64,000 nucleotides of DNA from Armigeres subalbatus. Lineage: Eukaryota > Arthropoda > Insecta > Diptera > Culicidae. Below, piece by piece: positions 1-11,817 of the stretch. A model generated the notes under the pieces. The model worked only from the letters and a program-made list of their open reading frames with translations. It was not told the DNA's origin and ran no database searches. How positions within the stretch are numbered: the first letter of the stretch is position 1; each line of letters opens with the position of its first letter. The stretch is taken from contig NC_085140.1 in the NCBI RefSeq assembly GCF_024139115.2, forward strand, positions 422,418,283 to 422,482,282, written 5' to 3'. The translations under genes and the position numbers were made by a program.

Positions 1-1060
1 AATTCCATTTTCAGTTTTCTTGTAGTATACTGTGACAGTGTTATGATTTTAACCTAGGGGTATAATGTATTGGCATTTGCATTATTTAAATTTTTGAATT
101 AATTATATATTACAACAACAAAAACATTTTAACGTAGGATAATCAAATTTTATTAATCTCACAGACCTACTGTTATAAACGGTAACAAGCTTCTGTAACT
201 GTAAATGCCAATATTTTATACAGCTTCTGTAAGGTTCTTATGCAGAACTGTATTAAAATCCGCCATCCACTGGTTGGGTGAACAAATCTAGATTATTTTG
301 AGAATAGATCGTATGTGCAAAAGAGAGGCTCTCTTTGCTCGCGCTCTCTTTCGTTAATAGACAGGCTAGTCAGTTTCAATTGAAACCTATGATTTATTAA
401 GCGAAAATACCAAGGAAGTTGGTTAACAATGTTGAACGATATTTTTGCGTGAGTATCAGATATCATGAAAATTCTCATGCCAATAAACAATATCTACATT
501 CAATAACCGTCAAATACTTTATATTTCAAAACACAGTGGTTTTCTAACATATACGCAAAGCATGAACTTCAATTAAACTTCCCAGTTTCTTGATTGATTA
601 ATCAGGGATATAACCTAGAACTTCGTGATGAAACCGTGCTGTGGAAATTAATTGAAATTTCAAGATTAAACCGTTTCCGATTGAATGATCATATCAGACT
701 AAAAAGGAGCATTTTCAAAATTTCACAAAGAATGAATAAGGAATTAACTGGAGGATTTTTGTATGGATAAATGAGACGTGATTTTCTTATATTTTGTCAC
801 ATTAAAAGTGGTAAAAAAGGAATTTGTTTTTTGTGAAAACCGAACACTTTTTATTTTCCAGATTTTTTTATAACAAAACGAAAATCTGGGATTCAACTAA
901 TTTGCTTTCAGTTTCAGATTTGATATTTTTTCGACCATGGAACATTTCGTTGTATTGTGCATGTTGTCTCAATTATTGGAAGAACATTCCTTCTCAAATG
1001 TATCTCGGTTGTGTTTTAAAAATTAAAATTCCTTTTAATGCAATCTGTGGGATGTCATTC
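1..1060. other. unassigned AT-rich DNA
   Basis: I see no gene, tRNA or recognised repeat here. Short open frames are present on both strands but are AT-rich, start and stop at random and resemble no family I know. Confidence 0.5.
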
Positions 1061-1330
1061 ATTCATTCATTTATTTAGTTAACATCTAAACAGATAACAC
1101 TGAATCAACAATTTGACGCCACAATGCACGGTTCGAGACCGCATCTCTCCATCCTCGGATACGCCCCATGCTCGCCAAGTCGTTTTGCACCTGGTCTGCC
1201 CATCTCGCTCGCTGCGCTCCACGCCGTCTCGTACCTGCCGGATCGGAAGCGAACACCATCTTTGCAGGGTTGCTGTCCGGCATTCTTGCAACATGTCCTG
1301 CCCATCGTACCCTTCCGGCTTTAGCTACCT
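1061..1330 (-). pseudogene. RTE-type LINE 3' end (C-terminal scrap)
   Basis: Read on the minus strand, this is the last part of an RTE-like non-LTR retrotransposon polyprotein followed by its tail. The visible protein runs RWAGHVARMPDSNPAKMV, then TRRRGAQRARWADQ and WRDAVSNRALWRQIVD before a stop near 1084. The RWAGHVARM and RRGAQRARW motifs are typical of the C-terminal region after the reverse transcriptase in RTE-clade elements. The 3' end carries a short tetranucleotide tail, (TGAA)n on the minus strand at 1061-1077, which is how RTE elements usually end. Everything upstream (endonuclease, RT) is missing, as expected for 5' truncation during target-primed reverse transcription. Similar scraps lie at 45.4, 48.5 and 51.1 kb. 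The clade call is good; the family is not determined. Confidence 0.8.
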
Positions 1331-2639
1331 TCTGGATACTGGGATGTCAGAACCAAGAAAAAAAGTGCAGTATGCTCTCTGCCTTGAAACTTGGTTTTGC
1401 GTGGTTACGACGACCGAAAAGATTGGTTAGGAAGCGTCAACCAAAGGATGTGTCGATAGTTTCAACTTACGATTTTACGAATTTAATTCCAAGTATCTTT
1501 GATGTAGTCCTGAACATACATAAGCAATTATAATTACTTTTAAATAATTAGTAACAATTTGACATAACAAAACATAAAGGTGAACGAACAACCATGCGTC
1601 TCCATGCTTGTATTGTGAATGGTGTATGGTAATGGTAAGGAAAGTTTTCGCTCATTCTACTATGATTTTTTGTCGAATCAATGGGGAATCGTTTTAACTA
1701 GACAAACTGTACATTTAGTTCTTCATCGAAAACTCAAAGGTGTAGCCCAAACGGATTGAACGCAAAGGTGACGATGAACTACGTAGCTGTATGTAATGTA
1801 CAAGTTTTCGTCTTTTCTGTGCGATGAGACCAAAGCAAGCGTTTTTCAAGCCCAGGGTGAATTTGCTTTCGTTCACACACAGAAGTGTATTGTAGAAACA
1901 ACAATATTCCTGTTCAAATTCAACAATAAATATTGTTAACTCAGGGTTAATAATATTTATGTTTTGAATCAACCACGTTTTAAATTTATTTATACTTTGA
2001 ATATAAAAGAATATCATTACAGCTGCGGTGGAATAATCACCTCACTAGGAAGAATATATTCATAATACAAACGGAACTGTTTTCATAAAGCGGATGATAT
2101 CAAAGATTCTGCTACAAATGGTGTAATGTTTATATATGATTATCTAGAAAATAATATTATTTTTACCTGTGGCTAGCCTTGTGGATATTTCACCATCAAA
2201 ATTAAATATTTTTGAAACAATAAAAGACTTATTGTTGAATTCAACAATATTGTTGAATTGTTGCGACTTACCGGTGAAAACATCGATTTTTATGCTCAAG
2301 TCAGTAAACACTTCAAAAAGCTGCTGAACACGTTCAGGTAAATCAACGAGCGCTTGATCGTAAGGATTCATAGCCAATGGTCGGCAACTGTTATTGTCGG
2401 CATAACAGGAGCGAATCGAACGACCATTCAGCTCGATCCTACATGGAGGGCAAATAAATAGCACTGCTGACTGATGTGATAAAACGATTCACAGCAGCCA
2501 CAGCACAAGGTTTGAGATCGCAGATATCTTTACATTTTTCAAACTATTTCTTCTCCACTGTGCACTTATTCAACGATCGATACAGGCAACAAAAATAGAA
2601 TAATTCTCCGAAATTTAATCATATACGCTAAAATCATTC
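1331..2639. other. unassigned DNA
   Basis: No gene or repeat recognised. A minus-strand frame of 106 codons at 2144-2464 shows no known motif and I do not call it a gene. Confidence 0.45.
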
Positions 2640-3680
2640 TGGGAAAACATACTGAATTCTTTGAATTTTGATTAATCCAGGAGAAACTTCCGAAGGAATT
2701 TTTGAAGTTATTGCCAATTCCAGCTCTCGAGGATTTTTGGAAAAATTGTATATCGCACTTTGAGCAGTGATGGCGAATGTTTTACATAATTTATTATTAT
2801 TCTAATCGGTATTCCTATCTATTGAAAATTCCATCTCAAATTTCTTAAAGAATTTCATTGCCAAATCTACGAAAATCTTTCAGGCTTCCCTCTGGAAATT
2901 TCTTCGAGAATTTATTCTGAACTTTCTACAGGAATTCATTCAAATATCCAGAATTGTGTTCCACTTCAGGAATAATTTAGAAAATTTCTCCATTGATTCC
3001 TTTTGAGTTTCCTCCAGAGACACCTTCGGAAAATCCTCTCAAAATGCCTTCGTTAATTCATCCAGAAATTCCTTCGAAACGTCTGCCTAACAGTAGATTT
3101 CGGCACAGTAGAAGTTAAGAAACACAGAGTGCCTACCAAATAAAGAAAAGAATAAAAAACGTGAGTTCTCGAAAGAATATCTGGAGGATTTTCTGGAGAA
3201 ATTCTTAAAGGAATTTAAAATTTTATTTCAGGAGGTTTGTATATCCAAACGAATTCTCGAAGGAATTCCCAAAGAACAGCCTGAATAGGCTTTCTAAAAG
3301 AATTTCTTAACGAGTTTTTGAATGAATTGTTGAAAAATTTTCCTGAATAATTATTAATTATTCATTCGTAAATTTCTTCAGAAACACCTGCCAGAATTCC
3401 TTCTGAAAAACTTTATGCCTTCAGCAATAATTTCAGAAATTTCTCAAAGATAACAACAAAACACGACATAAATTGAGCCTAAATGTTATTTTCGCCTCCG
3501 AAGTTATTTTCGGAGGATATTCTGGGAAAATCCATATATGAATTTCCGAAAGAGATCTTGGAGGAATGTACAATGAAGTTCTTGGAGAAATTTGAAGCAT
3601 ATCGGAAATGCCTTGAGGAGTTCCTTTGGAAATTCCGTTAAGAATTCTTGCTGGAAATTTCAGAGAAATTCACAGGGGAA
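2640..3680. repeat. degenerate AATTCC/GAAATTCC-type array
   Basis: The stretch is dominated by diverged copies of short strings such as AATTCCTTC, GAAATTTC and GGAATTTC in both orientations, interrupted at 3083-3165 by a SINE tail. No clean period can be read by eye; units look about 12-25 bp. Similar tracts recur at 28.2-28.9, 33.9-34.7 and 40.6-41.3 kb. Open frames inside such tracts are artefacts of the motif. Confidence 0.65.
3083..3165 (+). mobile_element. truncated SINE tail
   Basis: This roughly 75-bp segment matches the 3' part of the complete SINE at 60.5-60.9 kb. Shared strings include TCGGCACAGTAG, CACAGAGTGCCTA (CAGAGTGCCTA in the complete copy) and AATAAAGAAA, ending in A-rich DNA. 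The tRNA-related head is absent, so it is a 5'-truncated copy, or a copy of the parent LINE's 3' end. Confidence 0.75.
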
Positions 3681-3689
3681 CAAAATTTT

Positions 3690-5940
3690 ACTTTTTACTG
3701 GTCCTCAGAACCAATTGATGTGTCTTCAGTAGATTTTGGCTCGCTGAATCCGAATCTGTCCTCAGATATGCTCTAACACGTCCAAATTTTGAGATATAGC
3801 TAAATTAATTCCGCTAATTTGAAGAAACTGGTATTTTTCGAAGGACTTTCATGAAGCATATAAACATAATTTTAGGTCAATCAATGCCCGAAACAGTATA
3901 GCACATCTGATCCAATGAATTTCCATCAGCTTTGCACGGCACAATTGTTTTCTATTCAGTTTTCCTTGAATTTAGGTTCAGTGAATTTAATTTAAAAACA
4001 TTCCATGCAAGTCCGTTTCAAAAACTTGCATGCAAACGCCATCAGCACCAGTTCGAAGCCACCAAAAATTCAACAACATGCGGCCAGAGGAACTGGGATA
4101 TGAAAATGTTGAATGAAGTATAGAGATACTAGTCAGTTTGTAAATATATGTTTCATTCGACTTTTAATAAAATATACTTTTTTTTCATTTTATGCTCAAC
4201 ATTTCTCCTCCTCCTAAAATATTATTCTGCTCGATTTCTGGTTGTTTTTTTTCGATCGATCAACTTCCAATAACCACACGTAATCCGTTATCATGTTGCA
4301 ATTGTGTTGTGCTAGAATATAGTGCGAACATGATGATCCAGAAAGTTCCTTTCTTTTAATCAACAAGGAAACAGATCGGATTGCAATTTGAACAAATTCA
4401 AATCCTCTACTAGATCCCCTACCAGAGCATTCAAGCTTCATCTCACATTGACGTATAAAATACATTCGGAAAATAAGTTGAAACTTAACATTTTGTAACT
4501 ACATCGTGAATTTCCTCATTCATGCCGTTGTTTTTTTAAATTAGAGAAATATCAGAGTGCAGAATTGGCGGATGACTTAACCATATGCTCGGGTAACTGT
4601 AACATGTTGAACAGCACACAAGTGGAGCGGAGCCCAAGTGTTTTTTTCTGTCGCATTACTTTGCGTCTTAGCACATAACAAAGCTTGATAAAACTAGTGA
4701 ACTTTTTCTCGTTTCACTGTTATACACTGACCATAGATAAAAGAAATTGCATTGGGATTAACATCCATGCAGCATTTTCAACTCGAATCGAATAAAAAGT
4801 CTCCCACGCACGAGTAGGTTGTTGACGTTTTCCGGTTTCTGTTGCGTAGCCGTCAACGTCGCTTCAGCTTGTATGTATGCAGTCATACACAAGAACGATC
4901 GAATGCAACTTATCGATTTGTGAATTGATTTTCCGCCAAAATTTCTATCATAGGAATATTGGAATTATCATAAATAGCAGGAATAATCAAAATATATAGA
5001 ACTGCGTACAGTTCTCGTACTTGCTTTATTCGAATGAACATAACAAAGGAGTTTCAATTGACAGTAAATACACAATATCACTTGAGCAATTATTGAAAAT
5101 TTATCGCGTCAGAGGAAATACAATATCATACTTACATTCAATAGAACTTACTTCAATGAAAACATATTATTTTTTGCTTGGACAAATTATTATATTAAAT
5201 TCTTTTTACTTTCCTCTCAAAATCGTTCACAAATAATTACCAGGATTGTACACAAGTCTTTGAAAAAGGCTTGAATAAAACATGTTTTTAAATAATTTTA
5301 ATAACTTTTAACTTTTAAAAACTTACTAAAATTGTAGATAAATCACACTTATTATGTTTAATTTGTTCAAAATGCACCACATTTCAAAGATTAGATGTTT
5401 GTGATCCATTTTGGACCTTGATTGACTAGTAATTCTTTCTATAGGGTTAACGATGGCTTTTCTAAAATGCTCAAAATAATTGATTTTACGAAATTTATTG
5501 AGGTATATCTGCTAGGGACACATTATTTGGTGTTAGGTACAGAATCTTGTTGAGCTATGTTATTAACGAAATTTCCGAGGGAATGGAACTACCGATGGTA
5601 TCCGAAGAAATTCCTGAAATAATTTTCGAAAGAGCTCTGGCAGTATTAATGGAATTTGTTGGAATAATACTGTAGGTATTTTCTAAGAATTATTTAAGAT
5701 ATTTATGAAAAATGTCAAAAGTTAATTACTGCAGGATTGTTAATACAATCGGAAAAATTCAGATCTGTTGTAAAACTCGGTTCTGACTCTGGAAATGCTT
5801 TCTAGCAAACCCCCCTAAATGTCATAATTATAGTCTATCCATTATCACATAGGAATTGGAAAATTTTTGGAAAAAATATTCCAAATAATTCCTAGTGACC
5901 TTTTCACTACAAACGATGAAATGCACTAAAATTTCGTAAT
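3690..5940. other. unassigned AT-rich DNA
   Basis: No gene, RNA gene or named repeat recognised. There is a weak trace of the degenerate AATTCC-type motif near 5560-5720. Short frames at 3932, 4214 and 5021 have no recognisable motif. Confidence 0.45.
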
Positions 5941-5962
5941 ACTTTCGTAATACTGTAAGCCA

Positions 5963-6400
5963 GGGCTGCCCAATGTACGGCCTGCGGGCGGAATGCGGCC
6001 CTCGGCTCCATTTTTTTGTAAGGCCCGCAGCGTGTAAGAAAAATAACCTCATATTCGACCCATCACTATCAAGAGAATCGATATGCGAAAACGGTCAATA
6101 TTCCTCAAGTATTGTATTGCGAATTTCAGTGACTAAGTCGTGGTACCATGCTTGAAAGATTTTGTTCGTTTCGAAAAGAATGGCACCATTTCTATAAGAT
6201 GAATGAAAACCACTGCCCGAGCTCAATGATCCTGAATAGATGAGTTACTCGGCTTTTCTTGCAGATATCGACAAACACCTCAATGAACATGAAGCACTTT
6301 GGCACAGTGGGTTTTTGAAATCTGGTTCATTTCTACCAACAGTTTATGCAAATCTGTTCAATTTGCTGGAAAAGTTACGAAATTTCCATTTTTAACACCC
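5963..6400 (+). pseudogene. hAT-type transposon relic (left end and scrap of coding)
   Basis: The left end begins CAGGGCTGCCCAA and continues with GCGGCC-rich DNA ending in GGCCCGC near 6030. That is the typical terminus of Charlie/ZBED-like hAT elements. About 200 bp further on, a short plus-strand reading (near 6250-6390) contains FLADIDKHLNEHEALW, which resembles the LxDIxxHLNxLN motif of domesticated and transposable hAT proteins of the GTF2IRD2/ZBED5 type. No right end or target duplication was found, so the element is incomplete. The terminus call is fairly firm; the coding scrap is a weak by-eye match. Confidence 0.5.
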
Positions 6401-6764
6401 GGTAAACGGTGAAAATAATTTAAGTTAATTTTTCAAATGGATCTCTAATGCAATGACGAAAACAAAATAAACAAAAAATATTGTTTGAACGCGTTAAGAT
6501 CGTGTTTGATTTTGCAAGAAAATTTTGCAAGACATTTTTTTAGTTGAGTTATTGCTTGACTAATAAACGCCTCCAATTATAGATCTTACTACTGACGCCA
6601 AAATATAAATGAACCAATTACGCCAAAAATGCTGGTGGCCCACCATTACCATACACCATGCTCGTGAGTATTTATGAAAATTCAACTGGTACCACGCGCC
6701 TCCATGGTCTTCCTCACTTCCTATCCTACACATATATTTAGATGACATTTAGCTTACTGCGCAT

Positions 6765-7468
6765 TAGGGTGGCTCAAATTAGTATGGGAAAACTTTTTTC
6801 AATTTTTGATGGGCCGCCCTCTTATTCAGTTCTATTTGATGCCATGATGCTCTGGACAAAATTTCAGCAAATCGGTCAACGTTTGGGCAGTGCTAAACCC
6901 GTTGGAAGTTTATATGCAAATTGTATGCAGAAGCATCCAAAAACAGTGAATTGCAGTTGGACAGCATAACTTACGATGAAGAACTATGATACTCATTCAG
7001 ATCTTGAAGAATTTAATACAGAATGTTATGCTAAAAACCGCGAGAAGATTAGAGTTTGCCCGGCTAAGTGATTAGCATTTCTGTGAAGTGGGGTTTGAGC
7101 AAATTTCGTTTCTTTTACCTTTGAAAAGAAATAAATTCAACCCTACAACACTGCAATAAAATGCTAATATCTTTGAGAAATAAACTCTAATCTTCTCACG
7201 GTTTTCAGCAGAACATTCTGTATTTAATTCTTCAAGAGCTGAATGAGTATCTTGGTTCTTGATCGTAAATTGTGTTGTCCAACTGCAAATCACTGTTTTT
7301 GAATGTTTCTGCATACATTTTTCCATATAAACTTCCAACGAGTTTAGCACCGCCCAAACGTTGACCGATTTAGCTGAAATTTTGTCCAGAGCATCATGGC
7401 ATCAAATAGAACCGAATAAGAGGGTGGCCCATCAAAAAATTTGAAAAAGTGTTTTTTGAGCCACCCTA
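6765..7468. mobile_element. foldback hAT MITE, 8-bp TSD
   Basis: A 704-bp non-autonomous element with ends TAGGGTGGCTCAAA and TTTGAGCCACCCTA. It is flanked by the perfect 8-bp direct repeat CTGCGCAT at 6757-6764 and 7469-7476. The 8-bp duplication plus a TAGGG terminus fits the hAT rule. Inverted arms of roughly 280 bp (about 6765-7050 and 7190-7468) pair imperfectly around a loop at about 7050-7190, so the transcript could form a long hairpin. Open frames inside are shadows of the arms; no transposase is present. Confidence 0.85.
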
Positions 7469-7479
7469 CTGCGCATGTT

Positions 7480-7705
7480 AGGGACAATTCACGGCAGAGT
7501 CCAAAAAGGGTTTCTACAATGGCCACCCAAACCTTCACCTTACGTTTTTGACGGTACAAATTTCATCATCTGAAAACAATTATTTCGTGCATGCTGTAAT
7601 GTAATGGAGCAAAAAAAAAACTGTTTTTTTTCTTAGATCTGTGCTCCTAAAAGCGTGATACAGTTTTGTTATTGGATGCTAATGCGATTCCCCATAAGAT
7701 GAAAA
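7480..7705 (+). repeat. diverged dispersed repeat, second copy at 36.25 kb
   Basis: This segment aligns in the same orientation with 36255-36497. Shared landmarks are ACAATGGCC at the left, a CATGxATGCTG block, a GTGCxCxxAAAGxGxxATxxAG block and ATGCGATTCCCCAT / ACGCGATTCACCTT at the right. It is a diverged interspersed repeat of unknown class. Confidence 0.55.
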
Positions 7706-10700
7706 TATTGTAGTAGCATATGATCTACTAATTTGCAACTTAAGCAAGAAGGACCATCTCTAACAGTTTTCATTTCAATCTCGAGTATTAAATTTTAAAA
7801 AATAGGTTCCACTATAGACCTGTTAAACAACCACGTCAATACCTGTTCACCTCGTTTTACAGTATTTGGTTCTGTTTAGCTTGGCTGGATTTTTGTCCAT
7901 GACAAAAAAAAAATGAGGAGCACACGCTCATAAAGTTGTTCAGTTTATTTGCAGATTGGAGTATGGTTTTTCACTGGTCGGACCGAAAGACGCCGTCCGA
8001 CCAATGATGTTTATCCGCCCGTCAACATTCGGCTAGTTAGTATGTGTACTTAGTTGACTGCTTGTTTTGTCGTAAGGTTGTGGGGTACCCGAATTGATAA
8101 ATATTGATAAAAAAAATATGTCAGAGACAGGCAAGCAGGATCGTAATTTTATGAATATGGGATAGAAGATTGTTGATTATTCTCTATAATTTGTTATCGT
8201 TTGAGCTGATTGGAAAAGCACAGCAGCTTTAAGAATTCAAACATAGCTAGTTAGTAGAAAAAGTAGATACATATTAAATTCTTCATTTTGCATAAAATCT
8301 CAGAAGATAACTTTCACTAAAATTATTCATGCTTAACAGTGTGTATGGATGGATAAGAGGACATACATAATGCATGCTACATCGACTGCACTTGCTTTGC
8401 GGGAGCTTGTTTTATGGCCTAGTTCTAGCCACAACGCTGACGCTGCATGACTGGTTGGCTGATACCTCGCGGGAGAAGATGTTCTACTGATGCTGCAGAC
8501 TTCTTCACCATTAAAATACCAACGATGAAGCAATGTAGCTTGGCTGGGTATAACGATGCACGCTTCAATACCGGATGCAGAATGTATAACTTCTGCTTCC
8601 TTTAATAATGGGATCTCGTTACCGGTGGTGGATTAATGGTGCGATTTACTGGGGCAAAATTATTTTTTTAATCGATATGCTTGCAAGAAATATTTCTGTT
8701 TATTTCTGTAGATATCTGATATAGATAATACTCATAGATAATACTTCGAATCATTGGACGATAAGAAGTGTATGTTTCTGGAATATTTGCGGGCTTGATT
8801 TATTTAGATCCATAAGCTTATATCTGCACCGCACGTGATTGGCTCACTCAACTGAAACACCAAAAAGTAATTTAAATGGAGTTGCGACTTCAATGTATAC
8901 TGAATTTGACAACATCATAATAACTTTTTTAACTAGCATTTGCCGTAAAGCGTTACGGAGCGTGTTGGAGCAGAATACAGTTTTTCATTTTTCATTTCTC
9001 ATACTCTAATGTTAGTTTTGGGGAACCCAAAGACTCGCGGTTTGATCGAAGTTAGGAAATACAATTATACAATAGAAAAGAAAGGGAATTTATGATGCCT
9101 AATTAATTACAATGCTGATGTTTACACAATCCTTGGCAATGATTCACATCCGTTACGAGACAAACATTTTTTTGGGAGACAGCAACTAGAGGAAGACATA
9201 CGAATGGGGTTTAACGGTAGACAACAAGTGGAAGACATTCCTAATGGATTACGGAGGCTGGGATGGATGGACGACGATTACAGTTTAACAACAGCAACTT
9301 TCAAAATTGGTGGACAAGGGATATGTATTCGAGATTAAGACCCGCCAACACTTCCTCGCTGCTACTTTCCTCGGACCCGAAGATGTTCGGATCTGGGGCC
9401 ACGATGCTTCTCGCACGCCTACATGACATGGACAATTTACACTGCATAATCTGCATAATCTGCACCGCAAACACAGAGATTGCCGCCTGCGACCCTACAT
9501 CATAATCATTGTTACTTTGACAAAAATAGTGATAAAGTAGTGATGGTAAATACCATTTGTCATTTTGATTACCACAATTTTACAGCAGTAACAGTAATGG
9601 TGTACTCTGGTGGCTTGAATTAAATTTTAAAATGTGTTTTTTCTTCTTCATTCTTCCTATTTTGGCCAACTGAATAAGTTTTCAGAAACAGCAGATTGTA
9701 TTCATCATACTATCACATATGCACCCCTATATTTACTCTTCAAATTTGAGTATAGTTCTGTTATCTGAATTATTAACTAAGGTGATAATTTTTTGTATTC
9801 AATTTTCTCTAATGCTCTTGATAGACGTACACTCAATTAGGCTGTCAATATTCCTTCAGTAATATCATAAATTCCGCCTTAATTCTGTGTCAACCTAATC
9901 AAGGCCCTTTACATATACTTAGCATGCCAAATTTTAGATTCTTTCCCAAATGCTAAAACGTACCTTCATCAATCGAATTTTATTGGCGGTGCCAAAGGAA
10001 GCCAAAACCCCATTTACGTTTTTCGTTTTCCTGCGTGCTGTGGGTTTCTTCTTATTTATTTTGCGTCTGCTATCTCGTTGGTATGTGTATTTTTCCCGAA
10101 GGGTTTATGTTTCCTTCCTTTTGAAATAGGAAATGTGTCCTAAAGGACTTTCGTGCTATCTATGCCAGTGCTTTGCCAGGAGTTCGTGTTTCGTTAGAAA
10201 ATCGAAGCACACTTATTCCGCTGTGATTGTACTTTTTTCATCGACCCAGGCTCACGGACTTGCAGATTCACGGTTATTGAAATAACCATTCGGAATGTCG
10301 ATTATTTCCTTTTTCGAATGAAACATCTTGTTATCCAAAGTGTTGGAAGAAACCATTCAAATAAAATGCTATTGATTCCCTTTAGCAAATTGATAAGAAA
10401 ACCATCCACAGTTACTGGCCAATTGTCGCAGGTTGAACGAGAAGCCAAAATCGGGAAAACATCAAACGGTTATTGGGTGCTTGAATGAAACGTTTGAATT
10501 GGATTGTAAATTCTTCGAAAATCCCCTTAAAGCACCAGACACAATATGCATGAACCACTCGATTTGAGCGACCTGTGGGTATCAAGCTGAATGGAATAGA
10601 GTTGTCGAACAAAGAAAAATCCTTCGCCTGGTGAAAAGGCTACAGAGAATAATTCTCTCGGTTGGGTTCTTTGTGTTGGGTTACAACAATAATAATTTTG

Positions 10701-11054
10701 TTGTCACGCTTCGAGCTCCCCATTGCTTCATTCATGGACAACACGTAGCTTTTCCGCCACCGGGTGGCATTGGATGACAAGCCATCAGCTCGGGTCTTGA
10801 ATGAGGCGCTCGTGATAATATTTCTCAGCGCCAGCCCTCACATGCTGACGGCGAACGACAATGCGAAGTGAAAGGAAAACTTATGATTTATGCAAATTGT
10901 AATCATAACGTAATTAAGCTTTCCGTATATAAATCTCATTCGTTCGTGCGAGGTGGAAAAGACAATGAATGGTTGGGGAAATGTTTCCCCGGATTCGCAG
11001 ATGCCTTAAAGGGTTAGATTTTCTACCACTTTTGTTTGAAAATATGCTTTAATA
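7706..11054. other. unassigned, apparently low-repeat DNA
   Basis: I recognise no repeat family or gene. Composition is more varied than in the surrounding AT-rich stretches, for example at 8380-8560, 9240-9500 and 10660-10990. A TATATAAAT string at 10926-10934 follows an ATGCAAAT-type string near 10892, but no exon is visible downstream. The short frames at 8333, 9263 and 10412 carry no known motif. Confidence 0.4.
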
Positions 11055-11056
11055 TA

Positions 11057-11413
11057 CAGTCGACTCTCCACATCTCGATATCTCTCCCTATGTCGATGGT
11101 TTCCTCGGTCCCTTCAATATACATACATTTGGGAATTCTACATCTCGATAACCTCCCCTTTATCTCGATGTGTTCTGATCATATCAGGATTCACTCTCCT
11201 TATGTCGATATGATCAAATTTTTAGGCTACTAGACCATCTTTGGACAATAACAAACACATCAACAACAGGAAACGACATTAATTTTGTTTTGTTGTCGTT
11301 TTTCATAGCAACGAGCTTTTTTGGATCTAGTACCCATTTCAATTTTCCTTCCATTCCTCGATCTCTCCCTATCTTGATGGTCCCTTCAATATCGAGATGT
11401 GGAAAGGCGACTA
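11057..11413. mobile_element. pogo/mariner-type MITE
   Basis: A 357-bp element flanked by TA dinucleotides at 11055-11056 and 11414-11415. The left end is CAGTCGACTCTCCACATC; the right end, read inward on the other strand, is TAGTCGCCTTTCCACATC, followed on both sides by TCGATAT. A CAGTC start with TA duplication is typical of pogo/Tigger relatives. The interior repeats the ATCTCGATA and TATGTCGAT motifs several times. No transposase is encoded. Confidence 0.8.
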
Positions 11414-11418
11414 TAACA

Positions 11419-11638
11419 GAGAGTGACTCCTGACAGAATCTAAGTTTCAAAGTAGCTCGCGTTTTCACACCACTCGATACGGAGGCGGCGGACAACTGTC
11501 ATTTTGTTGATTAAGCTTTGCTGCGTCGAAGCATGCGTAAAGAAACAAAATGACAGTTTTGCGTTGCTTCCGTATCGAGTGGTGTGCCCCCGAAAACGCG
11601 AGCACTTTGAAACTTGGATTCTGTCAGGAGTGACCTTA
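11419..11638. mobile_element. foldback MITE, Mutator-like, copy 1
   Basis: Two arms of about 90 bp pair across a loop near 11507-11548 (left arm GTGACTCCTGACAGAATC..., right arm ending GATTCTGTCAGGAGTGACC). The same element is at 59235-59462 in the opposite orientation, judged from the loop. It starts five bases after the pogo-type MITE that ends at 11413. No target duplication is visible here; the family is assigned from copy 2. Confidence 0.8.
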
Positions 11639-11817
11639 AAATTCTAAATGATGCGTTTTCTAAATAATTAAAAAAATAAACCATAGGCGCAGAGAAACAA
11701 ACCTTTCACATTGAACCAAATACAATCAGAAACATCGTCACGAGAACATTATTGCCCAAAGCTAAATACACAGTGGACAATGATTTCCAGATGACGATAA
11801 TGCGGAAATGTCAAATA

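Noticed and set aside
10926..10934. TATA-box promoter
   Set aside because: TATATAAAT alone in AT-rich DNA, with no initiator or exon downstream, is not enough.
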